This document shows positions 15,934-22,851 of a DNA stretch of 23,447 bases, in pieces. The stretch is from a virus, in IMG/VR virus record IMGVR_UViG_3300028908_000031, positions 1 to 23,447 of that record; one strand, given 5' to 3'. The notes under the pieces were generated by a model. It was not told the origin of the DNA. It ran no database searches and saw only the letters and a list, made by a program, of their open reading frames with translations. A program made the position numbers and the translations under genes. Numbering within the stretch: the first letter of the stretch is position 1; each line of letters begins with the position of its first letter.

Positions 15934-16850
15934 GTACCTACACAACCGTTCTATCGCTGGAAAAATTTGCGACGGCTGAGACGGGATGGGGAAAGGGGTG
16001 GAACACGAATCTCGATATCGTGGACCACGCTATTGGCACAGGTTTCACACCTAGCGGAGGAACAGCGGACCGTCCGGCCAGCCCACAACCCGGGGACACA
16101 TTCCTGGATACGGACACGGGCGAATTCTTGTGGTGTCTGGTGGCCGGAACGTGGACCAGCATATTGCCGGCCACGATGCTTCCGGCGGGCGGGGCAAATA
16201 CGGGAGCACTGGCCGACAGCGCAATCACGGAAGACAAACTGGCCGACGGCGCAATCACGACGACCAAACTGCAACCGTCGGCGATAGAAGAGGAGAAAAT
16301 AGCCGGGGCGGCCGTAACAACGACGAAAATAGCGGATGGTGCCGTAACGGAAGCGAAATTGGCCGATAGCGCGGTGGACGCTGGGGCCCTGGCGGCCGGA
16401 GCAGTTACCACAGCGCAAATTACCGGTGGCGCTGTGGGGGCTAGCAAGGTGTCGCCCGGGGCCGTAACTTCTGTCTACACAAGCACGAATTCCGGTTCCG
16501 ACATAACTACCACATCGACGACCTGGACGGATACCGGACACACGGTAACGTTTACGTGTGAAGAAGCCGTGGCGTTGCTAACGTTCACGGCGAACGTCCA
16601 GAACGAGTATTACCAGACATATTTTGACTTTGACGTTGACGGTTCACGCGTTGGGGGGGTAGATGGATTAGCCCGGGTAGAACCGAAAGTTTCCGGTGTC
16701 GTCGAGGTGACAATGATGTATCCAGTACACCTGTCGGCCGGGACGCACACGGTGAAGGTTTCGTGGCGGGTAGCGGGTTCGGAAAGTAGTATTCAAGATG
16801 CGACGTATTCTACGGAATCGTCATTGCACGTTATCGTTTGGGAGAGATGA
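15930..16850 (+). CDS. Tail fibre protein, paralogue 3 of 3
   Basis: ATG 15930 overlaps the previous stop (ATGA) and follows GGAGG at 15918-15922. An in-frame upstream ATG at 15834 would lie within the previous gene. The resulting 306-aa protein keeps the plan: anchor with GWGKGWNTNLDIVDHAIGTGFTP, PQPGDTFLDTDTGEF and LVAGTWTSIL; residues about 85-182 with the 10-residue repeat series (ADSAITEDKL, ADGAITTTKL, ADGAVTEAKL); and a C-terminal beta domain (TTSTTWTDTGHTVTF, FDFDVDGSRVGGVDGLA, AGTHTVKVSW) ending SSLHVIVWER. The C-terminal domain resembles paralogue 1 more than paralogue 2 around FDVDG and HTVK. It carries the same four-base overlap with the next gene. Confidence 0.68.
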   Translation: MSTYTTVLSLEKFATAETGWGKGWNTNLDIVDHAIGTGFTPSGGTADRPASPQPGDTFLDTDTGEFLWCLVAGTWTSILPATMLPAGGANTGALADSAITEDKLADGAITTTKLQPSAIEEEKIAGAAVTTTKIADGAVTEAKLADSAVDAGALAAGAVTTAQITGGAVGASKVSPGAVTSVYTSTNSGSDITTTSTTWTDTGHTVTFTCEEAVALLTFTANVQNEYYQTYFDFDVDGSRVGGVDGLARVEPKVSGVVEVTMMYPVHLSAGTHTVKVSWRVAGSESSIQDATYSTESSLHVIVWER

Positions 16851-16852
16851 TC

Positions 16853-18019
16853 ATGGCGCAGAAGCGAATCTACGAACTAGCGGCGGAAGCATCATTGGCC
16901 GACGGCCACGCGCTGGTAGTGGACAAGTCCGGCCAGGCGTCGGCCACACACGTGACCGTGGGGGACCTGGGGGATTATGTTCTGTCCACGAACAGCGTGG
17001 GGGATTTGGGGGACGTGGTCTTGTCGTCTCCCGTCACCGACGGCTCCGTCTTGCGTTACGACGGAACGAGCGGAAAGTGGGTGGATGACGGAAACGTTCT
17101 ACTGGACGGTACGGCCGTTATCACTGTTCGGTATAGTGACCCTATCATCAAGATTATCGACACGAATTCATCGTCGTATGCGACGACGAATGTGTCGCTG
17201 CAGTTTCGCAATACATACGCCACCGTTGGCAGGGTAGAGCAATCCGGAGAGACGTTGATATTAGAGTCTACAAGCGGAATAGGAGCGCTATCGTTTCGCA
17301 TAAGCGGCTCCGAACGATGTGGCGTTTATCCTGCCGGATTTGGTCTTGGCACTACCGCACCGGGCGGCTCCACCACCACTGGCACGAACGTGCTAAGCAT
17401 CGCGGACGGCACGGCTCCCGCTGGGGGTGTAACGGGGCAGGTGAGTTTATATTCAAGCGGGGGCGGATTAGAGGTAATGATGGGAAGCGGAAGAAAACAT
17501 GTATTAGGAGATAGCGTTGACCTAAACGGAACATTGCGCGTAACTGGCGTATTCGCGCCTACGGCTGGCAGCGGCATAGAAATGTACTATTCTGCAGGGC
17601 AAGGTAATATTTTTGCATATAATAGGGATACCCTAGCATTTTTGGCGCTTAGGCTACGTGGGGCACCAATCATATTAGGTAGTAAAACTGTCATAAATAG
17701 TACATCGACTGCAAGCGCTTGGCTCGACATCAACGGCGACCTTATCCTTCGCGAAGTCGCCACTCCCTCCGCCCCACCAGCAGATGCGGCGCGTCTTTTT
17801 ACCCGGGATGACGGTGGGGGGCTAACTGAGTTTGGATTGCAGTTTTCTACGGGCGATATACAAATTCTTGGGAAGGAGGGGTATACGGTGCCGGCATACA
17901 CAACGACAAACGTTACCACAGCACGTTCGCTAGATGTCAGCGCGGCTACGCTTACGGACGTGGCGAATGTATTAGCCACGTTGATTGAAGATATGCGGGC
18001 GCGTGGATGGTTTAACTGA
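16853..18019 (+). CDS. Large fibre / tail structural protein
   Basis: I place the start at ATG 16853 using GGAGAG (16841-16846); in-frame TTG 16838 and ATG 16847 are poorer. The 388-aa protein opens MAQKRIYELAAEASLADGHALVVDKSG, the common opening of tail fibres that anchor to the baseplate, followed by repeated strand units (VGDLGDYVLS, VGDLGDVVLS). The middle is beta-rich and Gly/Ser-rich. The C-terminus (about 330-388) has FSTGDIQILG then TTTNVTTARSLDVSAATLTDVANVLATLIEDMRARGW, a pattern of phage fibre C-termini that chaperone folding. Bases 17450-17720 look AT-richer than the surroundings, with codons such as AAT, ATA and TTA, so the middle may be acquired by recombination. I see no auto-cleavage domain with confidence. 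Confidence 0.6.
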   Translation: MAQKRIYELAAEASLADGHALVVDKSGQASATHVTVGDLGDYVLSTNSVGDLGDVVLSSPVTDGSVLRYDGTSGKWVDDGNVLLDGTAVITVRYSDPIIKIIDTNSSSYATTNVSLQFRNTYATVGRVEQSGETLILESTSGIGALSFRISGSERCGVYPAGFGLGTTAPGGSTTTGTNVLSIADGTAPAGGVTGQVSLYSSGGGLEVMMGSGRKHVLGDSVDLNGTLRVTGVFAPTAGSGIEMYYSAGQGNIFAYNRDTLAFLALRLRGAPIILGSKTVINSTSTASAWLDINGDLILREVATPSAPPADAARLFTRDDGGGLTEFGLQFSTGDIQILGKEGYTVPAYTTTNVTTARSLDVSAATLTDVANVLATLIEDMRARGWFN

Positions 18020-18040
18020 TAATCGAAAAGGAGACATAAC

Positions 18041-18229
18041 ATGGAGAACACAGAAATCACACCCGAGGCGGCCCGCGAACTCATCGAACGCGAGCGTCAG
18101 GAACGTGTTCGGCGCGCCGAGGCCGCAATTCGCGAAATCCTCCAGCGCGAACGGTGCGCGTTGGAACCCGTCGTTACGCTCACGTCACGCGGGATGAGCG
18201 CCACAGTTAGAATCGTGGCGCGGGATTAA
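18041..18229 (+). CDS. Small charged protein, unknown function
   Basis: A 62-aa protein with a strong ribosome site (AAAAGGAG at 18026-18033, 7-base spacing to ATG 18041). Residues 8-42 form a highly charged, probably helical segment (ELIERERQERVRRAEAAIREIL) rich in Glu and Arg. The last 15 residues form beta strands (VTLTSRGMSATVRIVA). Small proteins of this kind are frequent between tail and lysis genes but have no recognisable motif here. It stands alone, 21 bases after the fibre gene and 49 bases before the secreted hydrolase, and shares the same transcription direction. Function unknown. Confidence 0.6.
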   Translation: MENTEITPEAARELIERERQERVRRAEAAIREILQRERCALEPVVTLTSRGMSATVRIVARD

Positions 18230-18278
18230 TGCGGTAGTTGACATAACATTACTAGTATAAACCAAAGGAGAAAGGCAC

Positions 18279-19484
18279 ATGCGCAAAACATTCATCGTTT
18301 TTTCCGTTGTAATGCTCGTCGTTTTCGGCACCGTCTTTTTCTTGGCACGACCGACCGCCCTGGTCCACGCCCAATGTGTCACAGGGCTTGTTATCGTCAC
18401 GGACAATCCCACCACCGTGAAATTCGTTGGTCCAACCTGGTGGGGGGCCGGGGCAAAGACATATTATGTAAATACGAAGGTGGTGGCGGGGGAAAACCGT
18501 GCGTATCTTCGCTACATTGCGGCAGGACCGTATGTGGTCACGGATACGATTTACGGCGGGTCCATGAACGTATACGCGAACGCGTGTCAAGATACGTTCT
18601 ATTATCTCCATTCGGCCACTCCCACCCCCACGCCAACGTCTGTGCCGACGGCAACGCCAACTCCCCGCCCTACAGCCAATCCAACCCCAACCCCGCCCCC
18701 GTTCCCTGACCGGAAATTCGGCGTCGGCATGACGTACACCATGAGCGCGGCGGAATGGGAGGCCCTAGAACGGCCGCTGGTCTACTCGTGGTCGGCGAAT
18801 ACGTCCTACGCGAACCAATTCGGATATCACTACACCCCCATGATGTGGGGATGCACGGGTGCGCACCTACAATCCGCCATCGCCTGGCCGCGTACGGGTG
18901 ATTACATGCTGTTTCTGAACGAACCAGAATCCCCCACCCAGGCGAATTGCTCGCCGGCCACGGCCGCGCAATATCTGCACGACCTGCACGAAGCGAGGCC
19001 GGACCTGCGAATCGTGGCCGGTGGCGTGAACAACTCCTGGTCCTGGATGGCGGGTCTGGGAAATGAATATGCGACGCGCTACGGAACATCCCCGCCCATC
19101 GCTGGCATCCACGTCCACGCGTACGCGTGGGGCCAAGCCGATTGGCGGGCAAACGCCCAGGCAATCATCGGCCAAATCAACGGGTGGAAATCGTTCCAGG
19201 ACCAGCACCCGTGGGCCCAGGGCGAATTGTGGGTCACGGAGACGGGTATCCTAGAAAATTCACGTGATTTCATGTGGTCCAACGCTGTTCTACGCGAACT
19301 CGTGCTAACGTTTGCGGGCGATGGGCGCGTGACGCGGCTGTACTGGTTCGCGTACGAGGGCGCGCCCGGGGTCGCCAATGCTGAATGGCGGCCAACCATG
19401 CTCGTGTGGGACGGGGAGCGTACACCGTTGTGGTGGGCTATGCGAGATTGCGTAGATGGCGCTTGCCTGTCTGTGGAGCGGTGA
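18279..19484 (+). CDS. Secreted GH128/Asl1-like glycoside hydrolase
   Basis: The 401-aa protein has a basic N-terminus and hydrophobic core (residues 1-31, ending near ALVHA before QC), a clear Sec signal peptide. Residues about 32-110 form a small beta domain. Residues about 112-145 are a Thr/Pro-rich linker. The catalytic part begins KFGVGMTYTM and carries FLNEPE (Glu215, likely acid/base), IHVHAYAWG and WVTETG (Glu321, likely nucleophile), then LYWFAY. This pairing matches the Asl1 / GH128 clan of endo-beta-1,3-glucanases, although substrate is not certain. The Thr/Pro linker is the kind common in secreted enzymes of Chloroflexota. ATG 18279 is preceded by AAAGGAGAAAGG. A host-envelope or sheath-degrading, lysis or entry role is plausible; no other endolysin was recognised. 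Confidence 0.72.
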   Translation: MRKTFIVFSVVMLVVFGTVFFLARPTALVHAQCVTGLVIVTDNPTTVKFVGPTWWGAGAKTYYVNTKVVAGENRAYLRYIAAGPYVVTDTIYGGSMNVYANACQDTFYYLHSATPTPTPTSVPTATPTPRPTANPTPTPPPFPDRKFGVGMTYTMSAAEWEALERPLVYSWSANTSYANQFGYHYTPMMWGCTGAHLQSAIAWPRTGDYMLFLNEPESPTQANCSPATAAQYLHDLHEARPDLRIVAGGVNNSWSWMAGLGNEYATRYGTSPPIAGIHVHAYAWGQADWRANAQAIIGQINGWKSFQDQHPWAQGELWVTETGILENSRDFMWSNAVLRELVLTFAGDGRVTRLYWFAYEGAPGVANAEWRPTMLVWDGERTPLWWAMRDCVDGACLSVER

Positions 19485-19487
19485 GCG

Positions 19488-20303
19488 ATGACGACTACAA
19501 TCGTGGCCGTATCAGACCTTCACGCTGGTAGCACGGTTGGACTGTGTCCACCCGAATATGACCTATACGAAGAGGGAAGGTACAGGGCCAATAAATACCA
19601 ATTATCCCTCTGGAAGAGGTGGGAGGCTTTTTGGCACCGCGCCGGGGAAATAGCGCGGGGGCGGCGGTGGATTGTCTGGAACGGGGACCTCGTTGATGGA
19701 GTCCACCACCGGACAACCCAGTTGGTGTCCGTCAACACGCTGGACCACGTAGGGATAGCCGCGGCCTCTATCAGGCGGGCCGTGGAGATATATCGCCCGG
19801 AAGCCATGTTTTTCGTGCGCGGAACAGGTGTTCATGTGGGGGACGTGGCGCAACTGGAGGAGATGGTAGCGGCCGAGTTTCGTGATACGATACCCTACGA
19901 AGCCCCACTTTCACGGTGGGGGGCGTGGATAGAAACCGATGGTGTGCGCTTTCATTTCGCACACCACACCCAGGGATGGGGGAGGCCGTGGACCAAGACG
20001 GGTGCTCCGGGACGTGAGAGCGTTATGATGGTGGCCAATGCCCACGCCGCGGATGTTGGTGTTCCGGACGTGTCGGTAAGGGGGCACCAGCATCGGTTCA
20101 ACGATAGTGGTATGGCCACCCACCCTCGCGTGTTCGTGCTGCCGGGATGGCAATTGATGAGCGGCTTTCTACGGAAAATTGCTCCCGGCCGGGAACCGGA
20201 GATTGGCGGAATTATATTCACTGTTCAAGATGGCGAATACACGCCGCACGTAAGGCGGTGGATTATACCGCTAGCCGACGAACTGCACTATAGGAGCGAA
20301 TAA
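19488..20303 (+). CDS. Calcineurin-like metallophosphoesterase
   Basis: The 271-aa protein has the metal-binding signature of calcineurin-type phosphoesterases: SDLHAG (Asp10, His12), WNGDLVDG (Asp67), an RGTGVH segment (His116) in the place of the usual GNH motif, AHH at 159-160 and RGHQHR (His200, His202). Asn in the GNH box is replaced by Thr, as occurs in some phage members. The role is unknown; similar phage genes are suspected of nucleic acid or nucleotide phosphate removal. The start ATG 19488 lies four bases after the hydrolase stop, with GGAGCGG upstream. It overlaps the following gene by one base, so it is co-translated with it. Confidence 0.82.
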   Translation: MTTTIVAVSDLHAGSTVGLCPPEYDLYEEGRYRANKYQLSLWKRWEAFWHRAGEIARGRRWIVWNGDLVDGVHHRTTQLVSVNTLDHVGIAAASIRRAVEIYRPEAMFFVRGTGVHVGDVAQLEEMVAAEFRDTIPYEAPLSRWGAWIETDGVRFHFAHHTQGWGRPWTKTGAPGRESVMMVANAHAADVGVPDVSVRGHQHRFNDSGMATHPRVFVLPGWQLMSGFLRKIAPGREPEIGGIIFTVQDGEYTPHVRRWIIPLADELHYRSE

Positions 20304-20557
20304 TGACAGATACGTTCGATTTCACCATAGAGGAACTAATTAAGGACATCTGGGGGAAAGATGCGGATGCCGACGGTTTTTTTACGACTCGTGAACTATC
20401 AAGACGGTGGGGGGTGAGCCAGGATCGCGTGCGGGAAATATTGCGACGCGCTGGAGATGCGGGATACACGATAGACAGCGCTCGGGTCAGGAGACGGACG
20501 ATAGACGGCCGCTTCGCAACGGTTCCGGCCTATCGTATCACCAGGGAGGGGCATTAA
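20303..20557 (+). CDS. Winged-helix DNA-binding protein
   Basis: An 84-aa protein, ATG 20303 overlapping the phosphoesterase stop by one base. Residues 27-48 (FTTRELSRRWGVSQDRVREILRR) form a helix-turn-helix, followed by GYTIDSARVRRRTIDGRFATVPAYRI, which has the two-stranded 'wing' pattern of small winged helix proteins. The overlap with the next gene suggests coordinated expression. It could regulate the late genes or the convergent minus-strand region; without a known relative the target is unknown. Its placement between phosphoesterase and holin-like genes is unusual. Confidence 0.66.
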   Translation: MTDTFDFTIEELIKDIWGKDADADGFFTTRELSRRWGVSQDRVREILRRAGDAGYTIDSARVRRRTIDGRFATVPAYRITREGH

Positions 20558-20838
20558 TGGCCGGTGGAGACTTAATCACTATCGCACGCGAATTCGGATT
20601 CCCCGCGACGCTAGCCTTGCTATTGCTCTATTTCGTGCTAAATACGTGGAAAGACTACAAAGAGGAGAACGACCGCCTGTTACAAATGGCCTACCAGCAA
20701 AACGAGCAAATTGTCGCCGCAATGCGCGAGCAAGCGCGCGTACTGGCGGAAATCGTCACGCAACTACGCGAGCAGGCCGCGGTGATTGAGCAGTTGACGA
20801 ACGAGATAAGGGGGAAAAACGAAAGCCCGGGGCGTTAA
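20557..20838 (+). CDS. Holin-like single-membrane-span protein
   Basis: ATG 20557 overlaps the previous stop (one base) with CAGGGAGGGG just upstream. The 93-aa protein has an N-terminal hydrophobic segment (residues about 15-31, FPATLALLLLYFVLNTW), then a long charged coiled coil (residues about 36-85) with DRLLQMAYQQNEQIVAAMREQ and VLAEIVTQLREQAAVIEQ. This layout fits holin-like or spanin-like small phage membrane proteins. It is the last gene of the plus-strand operon, and its stop codon lies in the loop of the bidirectional terminator. A structural spacer protein is an alternative. If the GH128-like protein is the muralytic partner, this could be its release factor (inference). Confidence 0.62.
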   Translation: MAGGDLITIAREFGFPATLALLLLYFVLNTWKDYKEENDRLLQMAYQQNEQIVAAMREQARVLAEIVTQLREQAAVIEQLTNEIRGKNESPGR

Positions 20839-20849
20839 CCCCGGGCTTT
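20822..20849. terminator. Bidirectional rho-independent terminator
   Basis: AAAGCCCGGGG (20822-20832), loop CGTTAA (20833-20838), CCCCGGGCTTT (20839-20849): a perfect 11-bp stem with a T run on the plus strand. On the minus strand the stem is followed by TTTCGTTTTT, so it can also stop transcripts of the convergent minus-strand genes. The stop codon of the holin-like gene lies in the loop. Confidence 0.92.
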
Positions 20850-20855
20850 TCATGC

Positions 20856-21068
20856 TTACGCGCCACCGCCGGTGATGCTTTCGATTATATCCAGGTCGGT
20901 GGCTACACGCGCCGGTACGTACCGGTTTCCAGCGCTGCGGGCCAGGACAACGTCACGCCCCTTTAGGGTGACAACCGTCACCCAGTGCGAATTGCCCGCC
21001 GCGTCTGGCGGCAGCAACCGAAGAACCGTAACGGTATCCTTCTCCTTATTGCGTTCTACTCGGTACAT
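20856..21068 (-). CDS. Small protein of unknown function (70 aa)
   Basis: A 70-aa protein on the minus strand, its stop only seven bases from the terminator. The start at 21068 is supported by a strong ribosome site, AGGAGGTGCAAAATG. The sequence is beta-like (VTVLRLLPPD, WVTVVTLKGRDVVLARS) with an N-terminal KEKDTVTV and a C-terminal DIIESITGGGA, so it may be a small beta-barrel. It overlaps the upstream gene by 23 bases, which implies translational coupling. No motif recognised, no membrane segment. Confidence 0.7.
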   Translation of the reverse strand: MYRVERNKEKDTVTVLRLLPPDAAGNSHWVTVVTLKGRDVVLARSAGNRYVPARVATDLDIIESITGGGA

Positions 21069-21744
21069 TTTGCACCTCCTCTTTCATTTTTTGTAGGGTT
21101 TCTTTCCTAAACGCCTTCAACCTCGTGTAGAGGTCTCCAGCGCCCGGAACCTCTATGCTGGTTTCGGGAATTTCCACAAACGACTGCGACCACTCAACCC
21201 GGCGATCTGGCAATGGGTCGGGTATGTTGATACGTACAGCCCCATCAGATACAATCGGGGTTATCTCATTTTCTATCATATATTTATCTATGCCGCGGTG
21301 ACTCGCAATCACCGCGTAATAGAAATCCGCAAATAAAATCTTATGCTCCGCGATGGTCTTCCCATCGGAGCCTTGCCCCACAAATTCGCTAACCGTGTTT
21401 GCCGTTGACGACGGCGGCGGTATGAAAGGATATTTCACCTCTACATCTATTACCAATCTTCCCCCGGATATTCTCCCGGGGCGGGCCCGGGAATACACGT
21501 ACTCCAACACTTTCCCGGCGGACGTGAACTCATCCCCCAGGAATCGATGGAGACCGCCGTACCGATATCTGAAACTGAAACGATATCGGCCGGCCGGCCA
21601 GATCCCGTCTGTTGCCTCAATGATAGTCACATCTCTGTCTACCGAACTAAGGTAGACAGAGAACTCCCGTTCGTCTTGCGCAACCACAAGGGACGGGGTC
21701 GTTAGTCGAAAAATTCCACACTTGCAATATATTACACTATTCAT
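21046..21744 (-). CDS. Protein of unknown function (232 aa)
   Basis: A 232-aa protein with a good ribosome site (GGGAGGAAACC before ATG 21744). It starts MNSVIYCKCGIFRL, with Cys7 and Cys9, then alternates beta strands rich in Arg, Tyr and Asp (RYRFSFRYRYGG), a Pro-rich segment (YPFIPPPSS) and a charged helical C-terminus (RLKAFRKETLQKMKEEV). No family recognised. Its early coding sequence contains a 12-bp perfect inverted repeat (listed separately). It lies between the tRNA-like element and the 70-aa gene and is probably transcribed with both. Confidence 0.66.
   Translation of the reverse strand: MNSVIYCKCGIFRLTTPSLVVAQDEREFSVYLSSVDRDVTIIEATDGIWPAGRYRFSFRYRYGGLHRFLGDEFTSAGKVLEYVYSRARPGRISGGRLVIDVEVKYPFIPPPSSTANTVSEFVGQGSDGKTIAEHKILFADFYYAVIASHRGIDKYMIENEITPIVSDGAVRINIPDPLPDRRVEWSQSFVEIPETSIEVPGAGDLYTRLKAFRKETLQKMKEEVQNVPSRTQ
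21632..21662 (-). repeat. 12-bp perfect inverted repeat inside the 232-aa gene
   Basis: TCTCTGTCTACC (21632-21643), loop GAACTAA (21644-21650), GGTAGACAGAGA (21651-21662). The arms match exactly. In the minus-strand mRNA it falls in codons for about YLSSVDRDVTI, near residue 30 of the protein. No T run follows. Possible roles are an RNA hairpin that slows translation, or an operator-like palindrome for a DNA-binding dimer. Confidence 0.8.
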
Positions 21745-21778
21745 GGTTTCCTCCCTGTTGTTTTTTATGGGCCTAGGT

Positions 21779-21860
21779 GGGGGAGGGCGGGAATCGAACC
21801 CGCACGCCCCGTGGGTTCAGCCTGTGCGGGCCACACAGGCCTCCGCCACCGGACATCCCC
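21779..21860 (-). tRNA. tRNA-like element, unusual, anticodon uncertain
   Basis: On the minus strand the 3' half is a standard tRNA: T-stem GCGGG, T-loop TTCGATT, stem CCCGC, then CCTCCCC, which pairs with GGGGATG at the 5' end except for one T-C mismatch. A 7-bp hairpin (GCCTGTG, loop TGGCCCG, CACAGGC) sits in the anticodon position. A 16-base variable region follows (class II-like). The D region is short (TCC GGTGGC GGA), leaving no normal 8-9 linker. The base before the possible anticodon is G, where U33 is normal, so decoding is doubtful and no isotype is given. The 3' CCA is not encoded (CACC follows). It could be a pseudo-tRNA, a tRNA-like regulatory RNA or a remnant of an integration site. 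Confidence 0.45.
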
Positions 21861-21864
21861 GACG

Positions 21865-21904
21865 CCACTACCAGTGGCCGACGCTGGGGGCCCATTCCCA
21901 GCGT
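21865..21904 (-). ncRNA. Two hairpins next to the tRNA-like element
   Basis: Just 5' of the tRNA-like element on the minus strand are two perfect stems: CCACT/AGTGG with a 3-base loop (21865-21877), and ACGCTGGG/CCCAGCGT with an 8-base loop (21881-21904). Between them and the tRNA-like fold the spacers are only a few bases. The packing suggests a structured leader or precursor RNA, or a terminator-like end of the 269-aa gene without a T run. Treat as a candidate only. Confidence 0.4.
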
Positions 21905-21923
21905 TCGGGACCTCCCCATGCTA

Positions 21924-22733
21924 TTATCGTTTATTCAGAATTTCCTCGGCCCTGTCGTACAGGGCCTTGTATTCCGCCACCAACTCGTGGTAGCGGTCTG
22001 GGTTGAAGCCATATCCCCACGCCCGGCCCGGGGGAAAATCGCGGGCCGTCGGGCCCATTGCCCGTCCGACAATCTCACGGACAAGTGGAGGCCACCCGGC
22101 GGTCTCCATAGCCTGCATGATTTCGCCCCAGGCCGCTGTGAGACCCGACGCGTGGCGGAAAAATGCCCACCCGACGACCGACATCACCTCGTCCACGGTC
22201 GGAAACTCGGGCCACGGACGAAGCTTATAATCGTCAGGCAGGCCCGCTGACTCGAGCAAATCCTGCCGAGATAGTTCGTTATCGCCCAAGTGGCGAAGGC
22301 GAAGGACCTCGGCAATCCGCTTTTCGGCATTTCTCATTTTCCCTTCCCTCCTGGGGATGAGAACCGGATCTGTTACGGGGATGCCATCGAAATTCGCAAC
22401 CGTTTCTAATATGGTTTCGAACTCCCGCTCGTTGACACACCCGCGCAGGCTAAACACCTGCGCGTACTCGTCGGGAGCAAACTCTATTATCTCGGCGGCC
22501 AACACAACGCGTTGGTACCTGCGAATTGGAACGTCCAATTTTCGAGCCAACGAAGCAATATCTGTACCAAGTTCGCCGGTTGCGTCATCGATGGACACTA
22601 CCTCGACACGGCCGGGCTCGGGCAACGAAATAAAAACCGGACGCGACAACTCCGATATGATATATGCCCCCGGTTTACCAGCCGGGAATCGCTTTCCTGC
22701 CTCTCTGTCGACCTTTATCACGTATGTAGTCAT
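21924..22733 (-). CDS. Protein of unknown function (269 aa)
   Basis: I start at ATG 22733 because the G-rich stretch just upstream (AGGGGGGGGC) is a suitable ribosome site, and the extra 46 residues of a longer frame lie in an Arg/Pro-rich intergenic stretch. The first 140 residues contain IISELSRPVFISLPEPGRVEVV and LVPIRRYQRVVLAAE-like strands (seen as PIRRYQRVVLAAEII). The rest is helical, with MRNAEKRIAEVLRLRHLG and a C-terminal WGEIMQAMETAGWPPLVREIV. Two parts are separated by a basic linker (PRREGKMR) near residue 130. No catalytic motif recognised. It ends 64 bases from the tRNA-like element and probably shares its transcript. Confidence 0.62.
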   Translation of the reverse strand: MTTYVIKVDREAGKRFPAGKPGAYIISELSRPVFISLPEPGRVEVVSIDDATGELGTDIASLARKLDVPIRRYQRVVLAAEIIEFAPDEYAQVFSLRGCVNEREFETILETVANFDGIPVTDPVLIPRREGKMRNAEKRIAEVLRLRHLGDNELSRQDLLESAGLPDDYKLRPWPEFPTVDEVMSVVGWAFFRHASGLTAAWGEIMQAMETAGWPPLVREIVGRAMGPTARDFPPGRAWGYGFNPDRYHELVAEYKALYDRAEEILNKR

Positions 22734-22800
22734 GCCCCCCCCTATATTCCCGGGCTCCCGCCACTCCCGGGATTGCGCGGCCACCCATTCCCCGCGCCCC

Positions 22801-22844
22801 GTCCTCCGCGCAGGAGGACACTGTTCGTGTGGGGCATAAGCCCC
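22801..22844. repeat. Two short hairpins in minus-strand intergenic gap
   Basis: GTCCTCC/GGAGGAC with loop GCGCA (22801-22819) and GGGGC/GCCCC with loop ATAA (22831-22844) lie in the 118-base gap between the 269-aa and 134-aa genes. Both are perfect but short, with no T run on either side. They may affect mRNA processing or stability; no promoter motif is evident in the gap. Confidence 0.45.
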
Positions 22845-22851
22845 CCGTAGC

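Noticed and set aside
14326-16476. Repetitive segments in the fibre genes as possible CRISPR or microsatellite arrays
   Set aside because: Repeats are imperfect, about 30 bases long without unique spacers, and in frame with protein decapeptides. They are coding repeats of the fibres.
18238-18261. Possible promoter: TTGACA at 18238-18243 and TATAAA at 18256-18261
   Set aside because: The boxes match well, but they are only 12 bases apart instead of about 17. It also lies within a run of co-directional genes. Not reported as a promoter; the match may be chance.
21779-21860. tmRNA as explanation for the tRNA-like fold
   Set aside because: The element is only 82 bases, has an anticodon-position hairpin and shows no tag-peptide frame or the conserved 5' segment of tmRNA.
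21777-22250. Plus-strand frame over the tRNA-like region
   Set aside because: It covers the tRNA-like element and the 3' end of the 269-aa gene, has no suitable ribosome site and lies antisense to supported features.
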